Positions 10,781 through 21,160 of a DNA stretch of 64,000 nucleotides are shown here, one piece after another. The stretch comes from Alnus glutinosa (taxonomy: Eukaryota; Streptophyta; Magnoliopsida; Fagales; Betulaceae), in contig NC_084892.1 in NCBI RefSeq assembly GCF_958979055.1, forward strand, positions 4,543,501 to 4,607,500, in the 5' to 3' direction. Numbering within the stretch: position 1 is the first letter of the stretch; each line of letters begins with the position of its first letter. The notes under the pieces were generated by a model, which worked only from the letters and a program-made list of their open reading frames with translations, did not search any database and had not been told where the DNA came from. Position numbers and translations under genes: made by a program.

Positions 10781-11980
10781 TTAGGTGTTTGGCAAATCCT
10801 GATAAACGAGATCCACCAGATTAAAAGACTCATTCTTACGCTCACAATCTTCAAAAAATGGTTTCAAATATTTTTCTTTAAAAGCATTGCCATTTTTTGA
10901 TTTTTCAATTTTCGGTGCTATGAAATTAAATGGATGAGTTTTAATGGGACTATACAAGTCCTCAAAACATGGGTTCCTTCCATTAGTGTCTATCATTGGA
11001 TTAGCATACAAAATATCATTAGCTATGTCCAACTCTATATCATCACTTTTGAGATTCAATAAACATGCCTCTATAGGATCAGAAATCATAGAATGAGCAA
11101 ATTTACTTTCCGCCAAATTTTGGATCATGTCTACCTCAACAATTTCCTCATCATCATCAATGGCAGGTTGCTTATAAATGTTAAAGATGTTCAACTCAAC
11201 GGTCATATTTCCAAATGTGAGTTTCATGATTCCATTCCTGCAATTAATCAAAGCATTAGAAGTAGCTAAAAATGGTCGTCCTAAAATGACAGGAACGTCA
11301 ATGCTAGATGGTGTAACGGGCTTTGTATCTAAAACAATGAAATCCACTGGAAAGTAAAATTTATCCACTTGAACTAAAACATCTTCTACTATCCCTCTCG
11401 GTATAACAACAGATCGGTCAGCAAGTTGCAAAACAACTTTGGTGGGTTTTAATTCACCAAGACCTAATTGGTCATAAACTAAGTAGGGTAGTAAATTAAC
11501 ACCAGATCCTAAATCAATCAATGCTTTATCAATCTTAGAATCACCAATGATGCATGGGATAGTGGGTGATCCAGGGTCTTTATGCTTGAAAGGGATTTTC
11601 TGCTGAATTATAGAACTTACCTACTCTGTTAAAAATGCATTTTTTTGCACAAAAAGCTTTCGCTTTACAGTGCAAAGATCTTTCAGAAATTTTGCATATG
11701 ATGGAATTTGTTTGATGGCATCTAACAAAGGGATATTTATCTTTACCTATTTGAACACTTTCAAGACATCTTGATTTGTTGTCCCCATTTTAGGTGCAAG
11801 CGACCTTTGGGGGAACGGGGCAACATGCTTATACACTCTTTCCTCAACATCCTCAACCTTGCTAGACATGTCATCATCCTTGGTTTCTAAATTTTCCTTG
11901 GGTTCTGAAACCTTTGTTGGGATTTCTTTGTTAACCTCCTTTCCACTCCTAAGGATAGTGACAGACTTAGCATGTTTCAC
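10781..11980 (-). pseudogene. Retroelement protease region (fossil)
   Basis: The minus strand encodes a retropepsin-like domain of the Ty3/gypsy type: a DLGSGVNLLPY segment (the D-[ST]-G class active site), KPTKVVLQLADRS, and the hydrophobic VPVILGRPFLAT flap and dimer region. A ERKNESFNLVDLVYQDLP tail, common in Athila/Tat-like elements, follows. It is part of the 7953-15875 element and is broken; I do not reconstruct it. Confidence 0.8.
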
Positions 11981-11989
11981 TTGAGTATT

Positions 11990-12602
11990 TTAGACTTCAT
12001 TTACCCCATACCGAGGGTTAGGTTCAGGTTGAGATGAAAACTTTCCTTTTTCTTGAATGCTCATAAATGAGGTGATCTTGGTGAGAGTGCTTTTTATGTC
12101 ATCGATGGCTTGTGATGTCCGACTATTGAATGTGTCTTGCCCTTGCATAAATGTTTGCAACGTATCCTCAAGAGTCCTCTTATGTGGGGGAAGATAAGGA
12201 ACAAAGTTAGAGGGCTCTTGAGGTAGTGGTGGTGCATTATTCTCCTGTCTCCAACTAAAATTTGGGTGATTCCTCCACCCCGGATTGTATATCTCAAAGT
12301 ATGGAGAATTAAAAGGTTTTTTGTAAGTGTTTATGGCATTTTCTTGTTCATGCAATACTTCTTTAAAAGCTGGAATAGTTGGACACTCACGTGTTGTGTG
12401 TCCACTGACTTCACAAATGCTACACACTTCTTCTTTTTGCACAGATTTGATTTCATTATCTTTCATTAATTCCATGGTTTCAACTTTTCTGGCCAAACTT
12501 GAAATTTTAGCATATAAGTCATCCCATTCCCTAAGGTGATACATACCCTCACTAGATGTAGTGGTAGGAGGCTTGGTCTTACTAGAACTTTCAGGGGCAG
12601 TG
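11990..12602 (-). pseudogene. Retroelement gag, C-terminal part with zinc knuckle (fossil)
   Basis: Minus-strand reading frame with a CCHC zinc knuckle (CSICEVSGHTTREC) followed by proline-rich linker sequence. This is the nucleocapsid part of gag in the 7953-15875 element. Its upstream part lies beyond the inserted solo LTR at 12608-13715. Confidence 0.85.
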
Positions 12603-12607
12603 GTGTC

Positions 12608-13715
12608 TAATGAGTGCCAAAAAGTGTATATTTGGACCCCTTAATGTACATTAGTTAAACCTTTAGCTTTGTTACTTTCTGATGTTTTGGTTAGTTTTAG
12701 TGTTTTTGCGTTTTGCAAGGTAATAAGAGAAAAATGACAATTTTCAAGGCAAAAATACATAGAAAAGCTGGATTTTCAGAAGTGCTGGAAAAGTAGATCG
12801 ATCGAATATTAAGTAAATCGATCGAAAAGTAGATCGATCGATTTTAAAATCGATCGATCGAATTTATGCGGAGCTGGAATTTCAGAAACCCTAGCTAACT
12901 CTATAAATACCATTCTTTTCTCTTTTGTTCGGAGAGGAGGCCGCTTATGAGTGCCCTATAGGCCGATTTCACTGTATTTTAGGGTTTTTGGGTCGATTTT
13001 GACCTAAAACTTTAATCTTTTGTAAGTTTATTCATTTTTAATGCATTCTTGTAGTTTATTTATGCATTTTTTGTTCATGTCTAGCTAATACTTTCATCTA
13101 GGATTGATGATGAAACCTCACCAGTGAATAGAAACTGAGTTTCATGCTTGTTTATGCTATTTGAGTTTATGGGCTTGATTTCTCATTGTTCTATTTCGGT
13201 TTTTGAAATTATTTTTGGATATCTTTTGTGATTTCCGGATACAAGTGATGATTTGATATAGTTTCATTAAATTGATGGCTTGGGTTTTCATGTATGTTGG
13301 ATATTCATTGTGTTTCATTCTATGGATACATTTGATGATTTAGTTGAAACTAGATATCTTTTGTGATTTGTGGAAGAATGGATTCATTGAATGATTGAAA
13401 CTATTTTTGAAGCAAAAGTAGAACATACCTAAGATTTGCATTTGAAAACTTCAAAATACGTGTGATGAGCATGAGATTAGGTTGTTGTGATTTGATGAGT
13501 GTGGATTCCAAAACCCTAAACTCCTTTATTTTCATTAATTTTGTTTACGTTTTATTTTATCAAAAACCCATAAATTTGGAACTAGGTTAAAATAAGATTA
13601 GTTTGAATAGAGATTAATTTTCACAACACAATTCCCTGTGGGATCGACCTCGCACTTGAATAACGCTATATTGCAAACGATTCGTGCACTTGCGAGTATT
13701 ATAATTTGCACAACA
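12608..13715 (+). mobile_element. Solo LTR of a second family, inserted in gag
   Basis: A 1108-base insertion flanked by a perfect 5-base target duplication GTGTC (12603-12607 and 13716-13720). It starts TAATGAGTGCC and ends GCACAACA. It matches, in inverse orientation, the sequence at 17627-18887 (same start, same 'cctgtgggatcgacctcgcacttg' type end split over two blocks). No primer site or coding follows, so it is a solo LTR. It contains clustered ATCGATCGA motifs at 12796-12862 and an apparent TATA-like 'ctataaatacc' at about 12900. Confidence 0.9.
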
Positions 13716-14473
13716 GTGTCCCAAGATTGAGCATTTTCAGCTAAGTGGTCAAAGTATTCCCAAGTCTCATAGGGGTCTTTGTTTAAAAATTCACCATTAC
13801 ACATCATTTCAACAAATTGGCGCATTTGGGGCAACAAGCCCTCATAGAAAAAATTAATGGTGCGCCAAATTTCATAGCCATGATGTGGGCAAGAGTTTAA
13901 CAAATTTTTAAAACGTTCCCAACATTGATAAAATGTCTCATTTTCCTTTTGAACAAAATTCATGATTTGTCTTTTAAGAGCATTTGTCCTATGAATAGGA
14001 AAAAACTTTTTGAAAAATTCAGTTTGCATATCTTGCCATGTGCCTATTGTCCTAGGTCTCAAAGCATTAAGCCAAGTCTTAGCTTTATCTTTTAGAGAGA
14101 AAGGAAACAATTTAAGCCTAACTAATTCTTCACTACAAGTTTGGTCATAAAAAGTGAAACATACTACCTCAAATTCTTTTATGTGCAAATAAAGATTTTC
14201 ATACTCAATACCATGGAATTTAGGAAGTAATGGAATCATACCTGGTTTGAAATTAAAATTATTACCTTGGTGAGGAAAAATAATGCATGAAGGGGTACTG
14301 TTGCGAGGGGGTTGCAAATATTCACGCAATGACCGCATTGGTGAATCATTATGATTCAAATTCTCATTCTCCCCATGATTACTACCATCATCAGCCATCG
14401 TGCCAAGTGTGTGAGAATGTACTGAAGACTCAAACAAATTTTCTAAACACACTTCAAACTCTATTTTTATCAA
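13716..14473 (-). pseudogene. Retroelement gag, N-terminal part (fossil)
   Basis: Minus-strand frame encoding a retrotransposon gag domain: FHGIEYENLYLHIKEFE, RLKLFPFSLKDKAKTWL, and FFKKFFPIHRTNALKRQI are classic blocks of the plant Ty3/gypsy gag family. The frame runs on into the inserted solo LTR, so its last 40 or so apparent residues are not gag. Confidence 0.9.
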
Positions 14474-14649
14474 ACGACCACTCTAATCATGATACCAAGC
14501 ATTCATACACCAACAAACACACAATAAATAAAATAATAAATAAAAAAAATAGAAAATTAAAGATGGAACGGGTTTACCGGATATGTGACGAATTGCAAAT
14601 CGAAGCAAACCTCGTTAAAACAGTCTGGTGCTCTTTATCAACGCCAAGA

Positions 14650-14667
14650 TCCCCGGCAACGGCACCA
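14650..14667 (-). other. Primer binding site, tRNA-Asp type
   Basis: Minus strand TGGTGCCGTTGCCGGGGA, complementary to the 3' end of plant tRNA-Asp apart from one base. It lies just inside the 5' LTR, which orients the element on the minus strand. This primer is usual for Athila and Tat lineages. Confidence 0.85.
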
Positions 14668-14673
14668 AAAACT

Positions 14674-15875
14674 TTTTGACAACTTAAGTGTGCGAACCCA
14701 AGTGCAGGTTGTCGCGAAATAGTAATTCTCGGAAGTCGAGTGTCGAGCCACAGTGATTTGGGAAACAAAGAACACTAAAAAAATTTAAATTAAGAAAAAT
14801 TTATGATAGATGATTTAGTTGAATGATGCAAATAAAATATATAATGAAAATAACAATTAAAATGGATCGCTAAGGCATTGGGGTTTTGCTTTTAACAAAA
14901 TTATAATATTTATTTTGCAACTCATGTGATAATCGAAGAATAGATCAGTGAATACCAATAGAAAATATCATCGAAAGATTAATCTTAAAATTGATTGATT
15001 TTATTACGCAAAATTGGTTATTTGATTCACAGGGAATTCAAAGCATTCACTGTACCCGTAGTTAACAATGAATCAAGAAATTTTGCAAAACAAAAACATT
15101 TTTCTAAGAATAAAGCATGCAATCAATTAAAAAGATGTTACATTAAAAACCATAAAAGAGTTGAAAAATAAATACTACAATTTTATTAAAAGTTTCGCCC
15201 TTAGTCTCAGCTAGAAATTTAGCTAGACATGATTATGTAAATAAATTTCATCGTTAAAATCATAAACATCGTGCTAGCAAAATAAAATAACTGAGAAGAA
15301 AATAAAATAAATCTTGAACCGTCATCCCTGTCTTCTTTGATCTTGAGCTGAACGTCTTCTTCTTTTTTTCTGCAATTTTCCGGCCCCCTTGTTTGTTGCC
15401 GTGTTGCTTCTCTTATAAAGATAAGAGTTATTCTTCTTTTGGGATTCGTACTACTATAAGAATCTCAGTCTTCTCTTTGTTCCATGTCTCTCTTACACTT
15501 GAAATAAAACTCCGTTTCTTTTTATAAGAGCCAAAGACACATTTTTCTTCTTGGTTTTGTCATGTAGTAGTATTAGAATGTTTATCTAATTCATGAGTCT
15601 AGCAGTTTGGTTTCACCTCTTCTTGTTTTACACATTGGACTCTATCTTGAGCATAAGATAGGCTTCTTCTTTTGACCCACGTCTTGGCTTTTACTCTTTG
15701 ATTTCTTTTGTAACTCCTACATAACACAATTTCTTGCATTAATATATCATTTAATTTTAATATTAATATTTGAACAATATTCCACAATTAAATATAAAAT
15801 GCAATAATTAAATTATAATAAAGTATGATAATACTTATTTTAATAGGAAAAATAAACATTTTTAAGCTATTATCA
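14674..15875 (-). repeat. 5' LTR of the gag-protease element
   Basis: About 1202 bases, near-identical to 7953-9156. It has a few scattered substitutions per 100 bases and small indels. Confidence 0.9.
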
Positions 15876-15880
15876 ATTTT

Positions 15881-16500
15881 TCTTATCAATGAATTCAATG
15901 CGTGAATGATTAAAAAAACATAATAATAAAAAATAAAAAAATTATTGGATGGGTCTTGACTATTATGGGCTTGCCCCTTACCCCTCTAAACTAGGGCACA
16001 TACACCTTAGCAACAAAAAGCTATTTAGGAGTTTTAAGATAAAACATTGTAAAGAACGTATGTGGACCATGTCAGATGACAAAGCATATTAAGTCTCAAC
16101 GTAGGAAGATCGATTTCATCCATCCTTCTAGACCTCTCGAGCAACTTCACATGGATTTGATTGGACCATCAAGAACCGAAAGTATGGGAAGAAAGAAGTA
16201 CGAACATCATGGTGATTATTTATGACTATTCAAGATACACATGGGCCATTATATTCGAAAGAGGTATGAGGCCTTTTTATTAAGCAAAAGTCCTATTCAA
16301 GAAATTGAAAAAATGAGAAGGGATAATATATCAGAAGAATTCAAAGTGACCATGACAAAGAATTTGAGAATTCTAGTTTTGCAAATTTATGTGAAGAGAG
16401 CGGCATCAAGCAAGAGTTCTTAGCACCTATTACTCCATAGCAAAATGGAGTGGTGAAATGAAAGAACAGAGTGATTCAAGAGATGGTATAAGCTTTGAAG
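15881..16500 (+). mobile_element. Ty1/copia integrase fossil
   Basis: From about 16075 the plus strand encodes LEQLHMDLIGPSRTESMGRK, the start of a Copia integrase core, followed by degenerate core sequence and a QQNGVVERKNR-like segment near 16440. It is broken in several places. No intact LTR pair is seen around it. Confidence 0.8.
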
Positions 16501-16659
16501 TTTAAATCTCTTGGAGTGTTCAAACCACGTTGTTGTTCTACAATAACAAACTGATTGAAGTCTATCGGTGGGTCGGTAAGGAGATCAAAAAGAAAGTTGG
16601 CTAGTGAGGGGTACGAGCTACCGTAGCTAAGATGCAAGTGAGGAGTTTGTCTGTGCATA

Positions 16660-16860
16660 TATTGTCTTAGTCATTACAGAGGGTTGTAAGTATACTATGC
16701 ATATGTATTATTCTTAGTGGTGATTTCTTGGATTTGGCTGCCCTGAAGTAGTTTTGTTTTACTTTTGAAGAGTTCAAAAGGTTTTCACTTCATCAACAAA
16801 ATCATTTGTGTTGATGTTTGCATGTATTTATTTCTTCAAAGTAGTTATTTATATTGCTAC
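16660..16860 (+). mobile_element. Copia-type LTR tail remnant
   Basis: The 'ggatttggctgccctgaagtag ... gttttcacttcatcaacaaaa' type sequence (split here by spaces in meaning) resembles the end of the LTR-like sequence at 43640-43760. It is probably the 3' part of a Copia LTR, old and truncated. Confidence 0.5.
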
Positions 16861-16924
16861 CGGATTCGCATTGCTTAAATTCTTGGCATATATAATTGTT
16901 GCTTCTAAGCGTTAGGGTCTAAAT

Positions 16925-17100
16925 TCTACATCTCACGAAGAAGTGCCTGTTCAGGTTCTAGATCATATGGAGTATGAGTTACGAACCATGAAAATTCCAA
17001 TTGTGAAAGCTTTATTGTGAAATCAATGGATTTAGGAGGCCTAATGGGAATTGAAGCAAGACATAAGAAATAGATACCCAGATCTGTTTGAGGTTTGAAA
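16925..17100 (+). mobile_element. Ty3/gypsy integrase C-terminal fossil
   Basis: A degraded frame reads PVQVLDHMEYELRTMKIP, then a VKALL..W and RNRYPDLFE pattern, the usual C-terminal tail of chromovirus-type gypsy integrases. It is broken, and unrelated to the Copia piece just upstream. Confidence 0.65.
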
Positions 17101-17621
17101 TCTCCTCGATATATTTTTAATAAGATATCTGTCATATATGTGGGATCAAGTTGTGAAAAATTATGGGATTTGGATTAAATAAGAACTGTTCCTTTTCAGA
17201 AAACATAGGAATGGAGCCAATTCCCCAAGATCCTGACTTCTAAGGGCAACTAGATAATGCCCTATGTCAAGAGTTATAAAGAAGAATGGAACGACTAGAA
17301 TTGGACAAAAGAATACTTCAACACGGGCTACATTGACTACAAGGCAATTGAGTTGGAAAGCTAGTGCTATACCTTGACGAGGAGGATCCGAACATGGAAG
17401 CCGAGGACTTCTAATTCCTTTGGAATGGGATGTGCTTTATGGGGATGATGAGGTAAACCCCGTGCCACTAAATGGATGAGACGAGATTCCCTTAGAGTAA
17501 ACTAAGCAAGAATTTGAAGATCCTTAAGAGGATTGAGGTAATATTTCCTTCCCTCAAGATTATTTATGTTAAGGTTGTATGTAACTTTGAGGACGACAAA
17601 ATTCTTTTAAGGATGGATGTA
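17101..17621. other. Unassigned retroelement-like debris
   Basis: Mixed sequence between a gypsy integrase tail and a solo LTR. A 'gaggacgacaaaattcttttaagg' like end (here described, not continuous evidence of coding) resembles the close of gypsy polyproteins. I recognise no gene. Confidence 0.35.
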
Positions 17622-17626
17622 GCGCA

Positions 17627-18887
17627 TGATGTGTGTTTTAATGAGTACTCGCAAGCGCACGAATCATTTGCAATATAGTGTGTGCAAGTGAGAGGTCGAA
17701 TCCACAGGGAAATGGTCAAATATTGGTGTCTTGTTTAATCAACCTCATTTTAACCTAGTTCCAAAGGTTTGAGGATTGATTCAAGAACAAAAGACTAAAT
17801 AAATGAGATGAAATGAAATATGCAAATTAAAAGAAACTAAGGCTAAGGAATCTACCAAATCAAATCCAACAACTCACACTCTTAGTTTCCACTTGAACAC
17901 CCAAAGAACATTAAGATTAGGGTGTCATTCAAGTTTCTCAACCATAAACCTTAGAACCATTAAATAAATCAAACTCAAAGATAAATCACAAAGAGTACCC
18001 ATTTGAAATCAAATAATCCAATGTATCCATTTAGTGAACAAATCACAATGGATATCATCATTCAAACCGATAAAACAATGTATCCATCGGTTGAAACACA
18101 TTAAATGTCCTATATCTACTAATAACCACATTCATTGCAAAAGATAAAGCATTTAAATGAATGGAACTTGAACAACAAATATGATATATTATCAAATGTG
18201 CAAGTAGTATAACAAGAGTGTGAGTGTCATCAATGGAAAGGTTTCATCCTCAACCTTAGTTGAGGTTACTAGCCTTCCATGACTAAGAACACTACAAGAA
18301 AATGAAGAACGAACATGGAAATAAAATAAAAGCTTTACAAAGACAAATGTCTAAAGAAAAGAGCTACTGAAATCAACTATAAAATGCACGAAATAAATCC
18401 TAGCTACTGTTCTCTGAACTCCTTCAACAAGGAGGTATGGCTATGGCTTTTATAGAAGGAAATTAGGGCTAGAAACCCATGTAAAATGACTCCTTTAACC
18501 CCCTCTAGGGTTCCTCTCTTGCTAGAGACAACCAAGATCACGAAACCAGCGTGTTCTGCTGCGAAAATCAGAGGGAGATCTGCTTTTTGTCATGGAGAAG
18601 CTCCTGATTGGGTGTTCTGGCGCGCTTCTGCAAAAGTACGTCCTGGAAAATTTCGATCGATCGACTTTGAGCAAAATTCGATCGATCGAATTTAAGTTCG
18701 ATCGATCGAGTTCTTTAGAACTTCTGAATTTTCCAAGCAATTCCACATGAATATTTGCCATTCCTCACTTATTGACCTACAAAACATAAAAACACAAAAA
18801 CTAACCAAAGCATCAGAAAATAACAAGGCTAAAGGTCTAACTAATGTAAATCAATGGGTCCAAATACACAATATTTAGCACTCATCA
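17627..18887 (-). mobile_element. Solo LTR, second copy of the 12608-13715 family
   Basis: On the minus strand it begins TGATGAGTGCTAAATA and carries the same central ATCGATCGA cluster (18656-18712) as the copy at 12608-13715. Flanks are GCGCA (17622-17626) and ACGCA (18888-18892), a 5-base target duplication with one mismatch. There is no internal region on either side, so it is a solo LTR, about 1.26 kb long. Confidence 0.85.
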
Positions 18888-18892
18888 ACGCA

Positions 18893-19489
18893 CAAGAAAA
18901 TAAATCATATAAAATAATGTTCAAATGCATAAAATTTCACATTAAAGGATCCCCAAGAGATTAGGTAAACTCCTCATATTAACTATATTTAGCTAATATG
19001 AAGAGTTTTTCTTCTCCAATAGATTAGGTAGAGAGTAGGTAAAATATAATTTTTGTTACAATGAATAGCAAAAAGTTTCTACTCACTGTAGCACAATGTT
19101 CATGTTTTTTTAATATTTTTTTCTCTCTTCTCTCTCTCTCTCTCTCTCCCTCTCCCTCAATGGCCTGGTTTCGCCTGGGAAGAAACACAACTCCACGGCC
19201 GTGTATTTTCTTTTGAATCTAATCACGATTCTGGATCTGAGAATGACATGGGGAGTTTTGTGCATCCAGGGCCCGACCACTTTGAACAACTTTGTGTGTG
19301 AGAAAATTGCAAATTGAATAACTTTGAATCATTATAGGTTCTTTTGATGACTTCCAAAATCTCAACCCCAAGCCTTCTCTTCAATGGTTCTATCTCTCTC
19401 TCCAAAATTTTGCCCCCAAAGCTTTGTTCTTTGACAACCATCATCTCTGAATGTTTCTCTTTCATTTTTTGATTATAAAGATAAAGATG
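18893..19489. other. Gene-free stretch
   Basis: AT-rich DNA with a CT repeat at about 19130-19155. A minus-strand frame at 19223-19465 has no recognisable family and lies beside a broken host gene, so I do not call it. Confidence 0.5.
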
Positions 19490-19740
19490 TTACAAAGGCC
19501 AAGCAAGAAGAGCCACCCACTTTTCCCTTAGGGTTCAAGGACTAGGCATGGGCTTGCCCAACCTCAGAAGCAAGAAGAAGGGGGAGCAAATGGTTTTCAA
19601 GGAATCCCATATTTTTTAGGCTCTTGACAAGCTCATAGAACAGACGCGGGAGGCTATCAAGGGTCTTCAATTATTGAGTGGTGCGAAACCCGAAGGAGGA
19701 GATGATTTGGGAAGGGATGCTATGTGGATTAGAGAGAAGG
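19490..19740 (+). pseudogene. PEX19 pseudogene fragment
   Basis: The plus strand encodes [20 protein letters not shown] and then ALDKLIEQTREAIKGL and GDDLGRDAMW, which follow the N-terminal half of plant PEX19, the peroxisomal membrane-protein import receptor and chaperone. An in-frame TAG lies within the matching stretch before ALDKL, and one frame change separates the upstream KQEEPPTF segment. About 80 of roughly 240 codons are visible. The C-terminal receptor domain and CaaX end are absent; a GA repeat follows directly. Confidence 0.85.
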
Positions 19741-19767
19741 AAGGTGGGGAGGAAATAAGAGACGAGT

Positions 19768-19770
<3 letters not shown>

Positions 19771-19837
<67 letters not shown>
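19771..19837. repeat. (GA)n microsatellite
   Basis: A pure GA run of about 66 bases, directly after the PEX19 fragment. Confidence 0.95.
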
Positions 19838-19842
<5 letters not shown>

Positions 19843-20069
19843 GAAGAGGTAGCGTTAAAATATAATATTTAAAGAAAATAAATAGTGGAATAGATAATCT
19901 GCTGGAGTTTGTATTGAAAAATGAGTAGGCAAAATGGGGAAAAAAAAAAAAGAAGAAGCTTTTTTAATAGCTAAAATATCTCTTATTGTTGGTGATGCTC
20001 TTAAAGTATTGTAATATGAACTACAGGAGTGCCCGAGAAACGGTGTTGAAAACGAAGAATTAGGGTTTC

Positions 20070-20350
20070 TGTGAATATGGCCCGGTCGACAAAGAGATAT
20101 GCTTGGATGTTTGACACGTGGCAGAAGACAAGTGACACATGGCAAAAGTATAGAAACACGCGGTAGATGAGATATTTTGGACATTGGTTGACTGAGATCA
20201 AGTTGGGTCAGAAGTATCCAAACTTTGATTTGACCACGACACGTGGCAAACTGTGATTGAGCTAGATCATAAAAGTTTCGAAAATTCTAGAAATAGAGGC
20301 CAAGAGGGTTTTCACTCAAAAACTCTATAAAGAGAAGTCATGAGAATGAT
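20070..20350 (+). repeat. Dispersed repeat, copy 1 (partner at 48880-49490)
   Basis: Shares ordered blocks with 48880-49490: a TATGGCCCGRTCGA block, GACACRTGGCAGAAG, a TTGGGTCAGA block, a GACACGYG block, and a final 'ttttcac...ctataa' block. The family is not recognised. A solo LTR or other repetitive element is likely, but ends are not clear. Confidence 0.5.
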
Positions 20351-20595
20351 TATTCCAAATCTATTTTACTGCACATTATTATATTTTTAATAAAAATTGT
20401 TCATTTTCCTAATGGAATAGTCATTCCGCATACCAAACGTAACTTAAGAGAGAAGAAGCATAAATACTCTAGGCTCTATGAAACCTCCCTTAGCACAAAG
20501 CAATATAACCTAAAAGTCTATCTACAGACGTGCGTGCATGGAATGCCCTCTTATAGACTTGACAAACTTAGTCTCCAAGCACAAAATCAAAATCC
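20351..20595. other. Gene-free stretch
   Basis: Nothing recognisable beyond AT-rich sequence. Confidence 0.5.
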
Positions 20596-21160
20596 TAATT
20601 TTCTACAGTTTTTAAGTCGATGTTCAAACTGATCAGTAAGCATTTCGAAATGCAGTAGGGTTACAAGCTGAAAATAAGGATTTTCTATCAGCATGTTCGA
20701 AATAACTTTTAAGGACGAAACTTGGAACACCACAATTTGTGAGACCTTAGTTCGAACTTGATTGAAACGATGCATTCTGATAGTTTTGAAGTTCGCTAAA
20801 ACATGTCTAGTTCGAACTAGATTGGAACGTCTAACATTGCTAGACTTGAACTTCCTTATAAATAGTCCTAATTCAAACCAACTTATGACGACATTGGAAC
20901 GAGCAACACTAGAAGATCTTCAAACTTGGCTCGTTCGAACTAGTCTTAGAATGAAACTTAGAATGAGCAGTTCTGCCAAACTTTCAACTCTTCAATTCAA
21001 ACTAGCTTGGGACAGAACTTCGAATATCAATCATTGACTGATCCGTAATGTCTTTAGTTCGAACATCACTTGGAACAGTCGGTTCTGCCTAAATTGAATA
21101 TGCTTCTTCCACTAGCTCGTTCGAACTGGTAAATTCCTAGTTCGTATTGAGTACAACATT
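20596..21160. repeat. Degenerate repeats of a TTCGAACTAG-type motif
   Basis: TTCGAACT, TTCGAACTAG and related TTGGAACG/TTGGAACA words recur at irregular spacing of about 50-90 bases, at 20749, 20810, 20929, 21057 and 21118 among others. TTCGAA is itself palindromic. No coding frame is supported. Confidence 0.6.

Larger units (their letters stand above)
7953..15875 (-). mobile_element. LTR retroelement with gag and protease only (Ty3/gypsy Tat/Athila-like)
   Basis: Two LTRs of about 1.2 kb (7953-9156 and 14674-15875) are close to 97 percent identical in the parts I compared. The 5-base target duplication ATTTT flanks the whole element (7948-7952 and 15876-15880). On the minus strand a tRNA-Asp-type primer site (TGGTGCCGTTGCCGGGGA, 14650-14667) follows the 5' LTR, and a G-rich polypurine tract precedes the 3' LTR near 9160. 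Parts in order are gag (14473 downwards, including a CCHC knuckle) and aspartic protease. I see no reverse transcriptase or integrase coding. A solo LTR of another family splits the gag region. The element is broken but fairly young. Confidence 0.9.

Noticed and set aside
19223-19465. 80-residue minus-strand frame upstream of the PEX19 fragment
   Set aside because: No recognisable family; it runs against the broken PEX19 gene and has no supporting signals.
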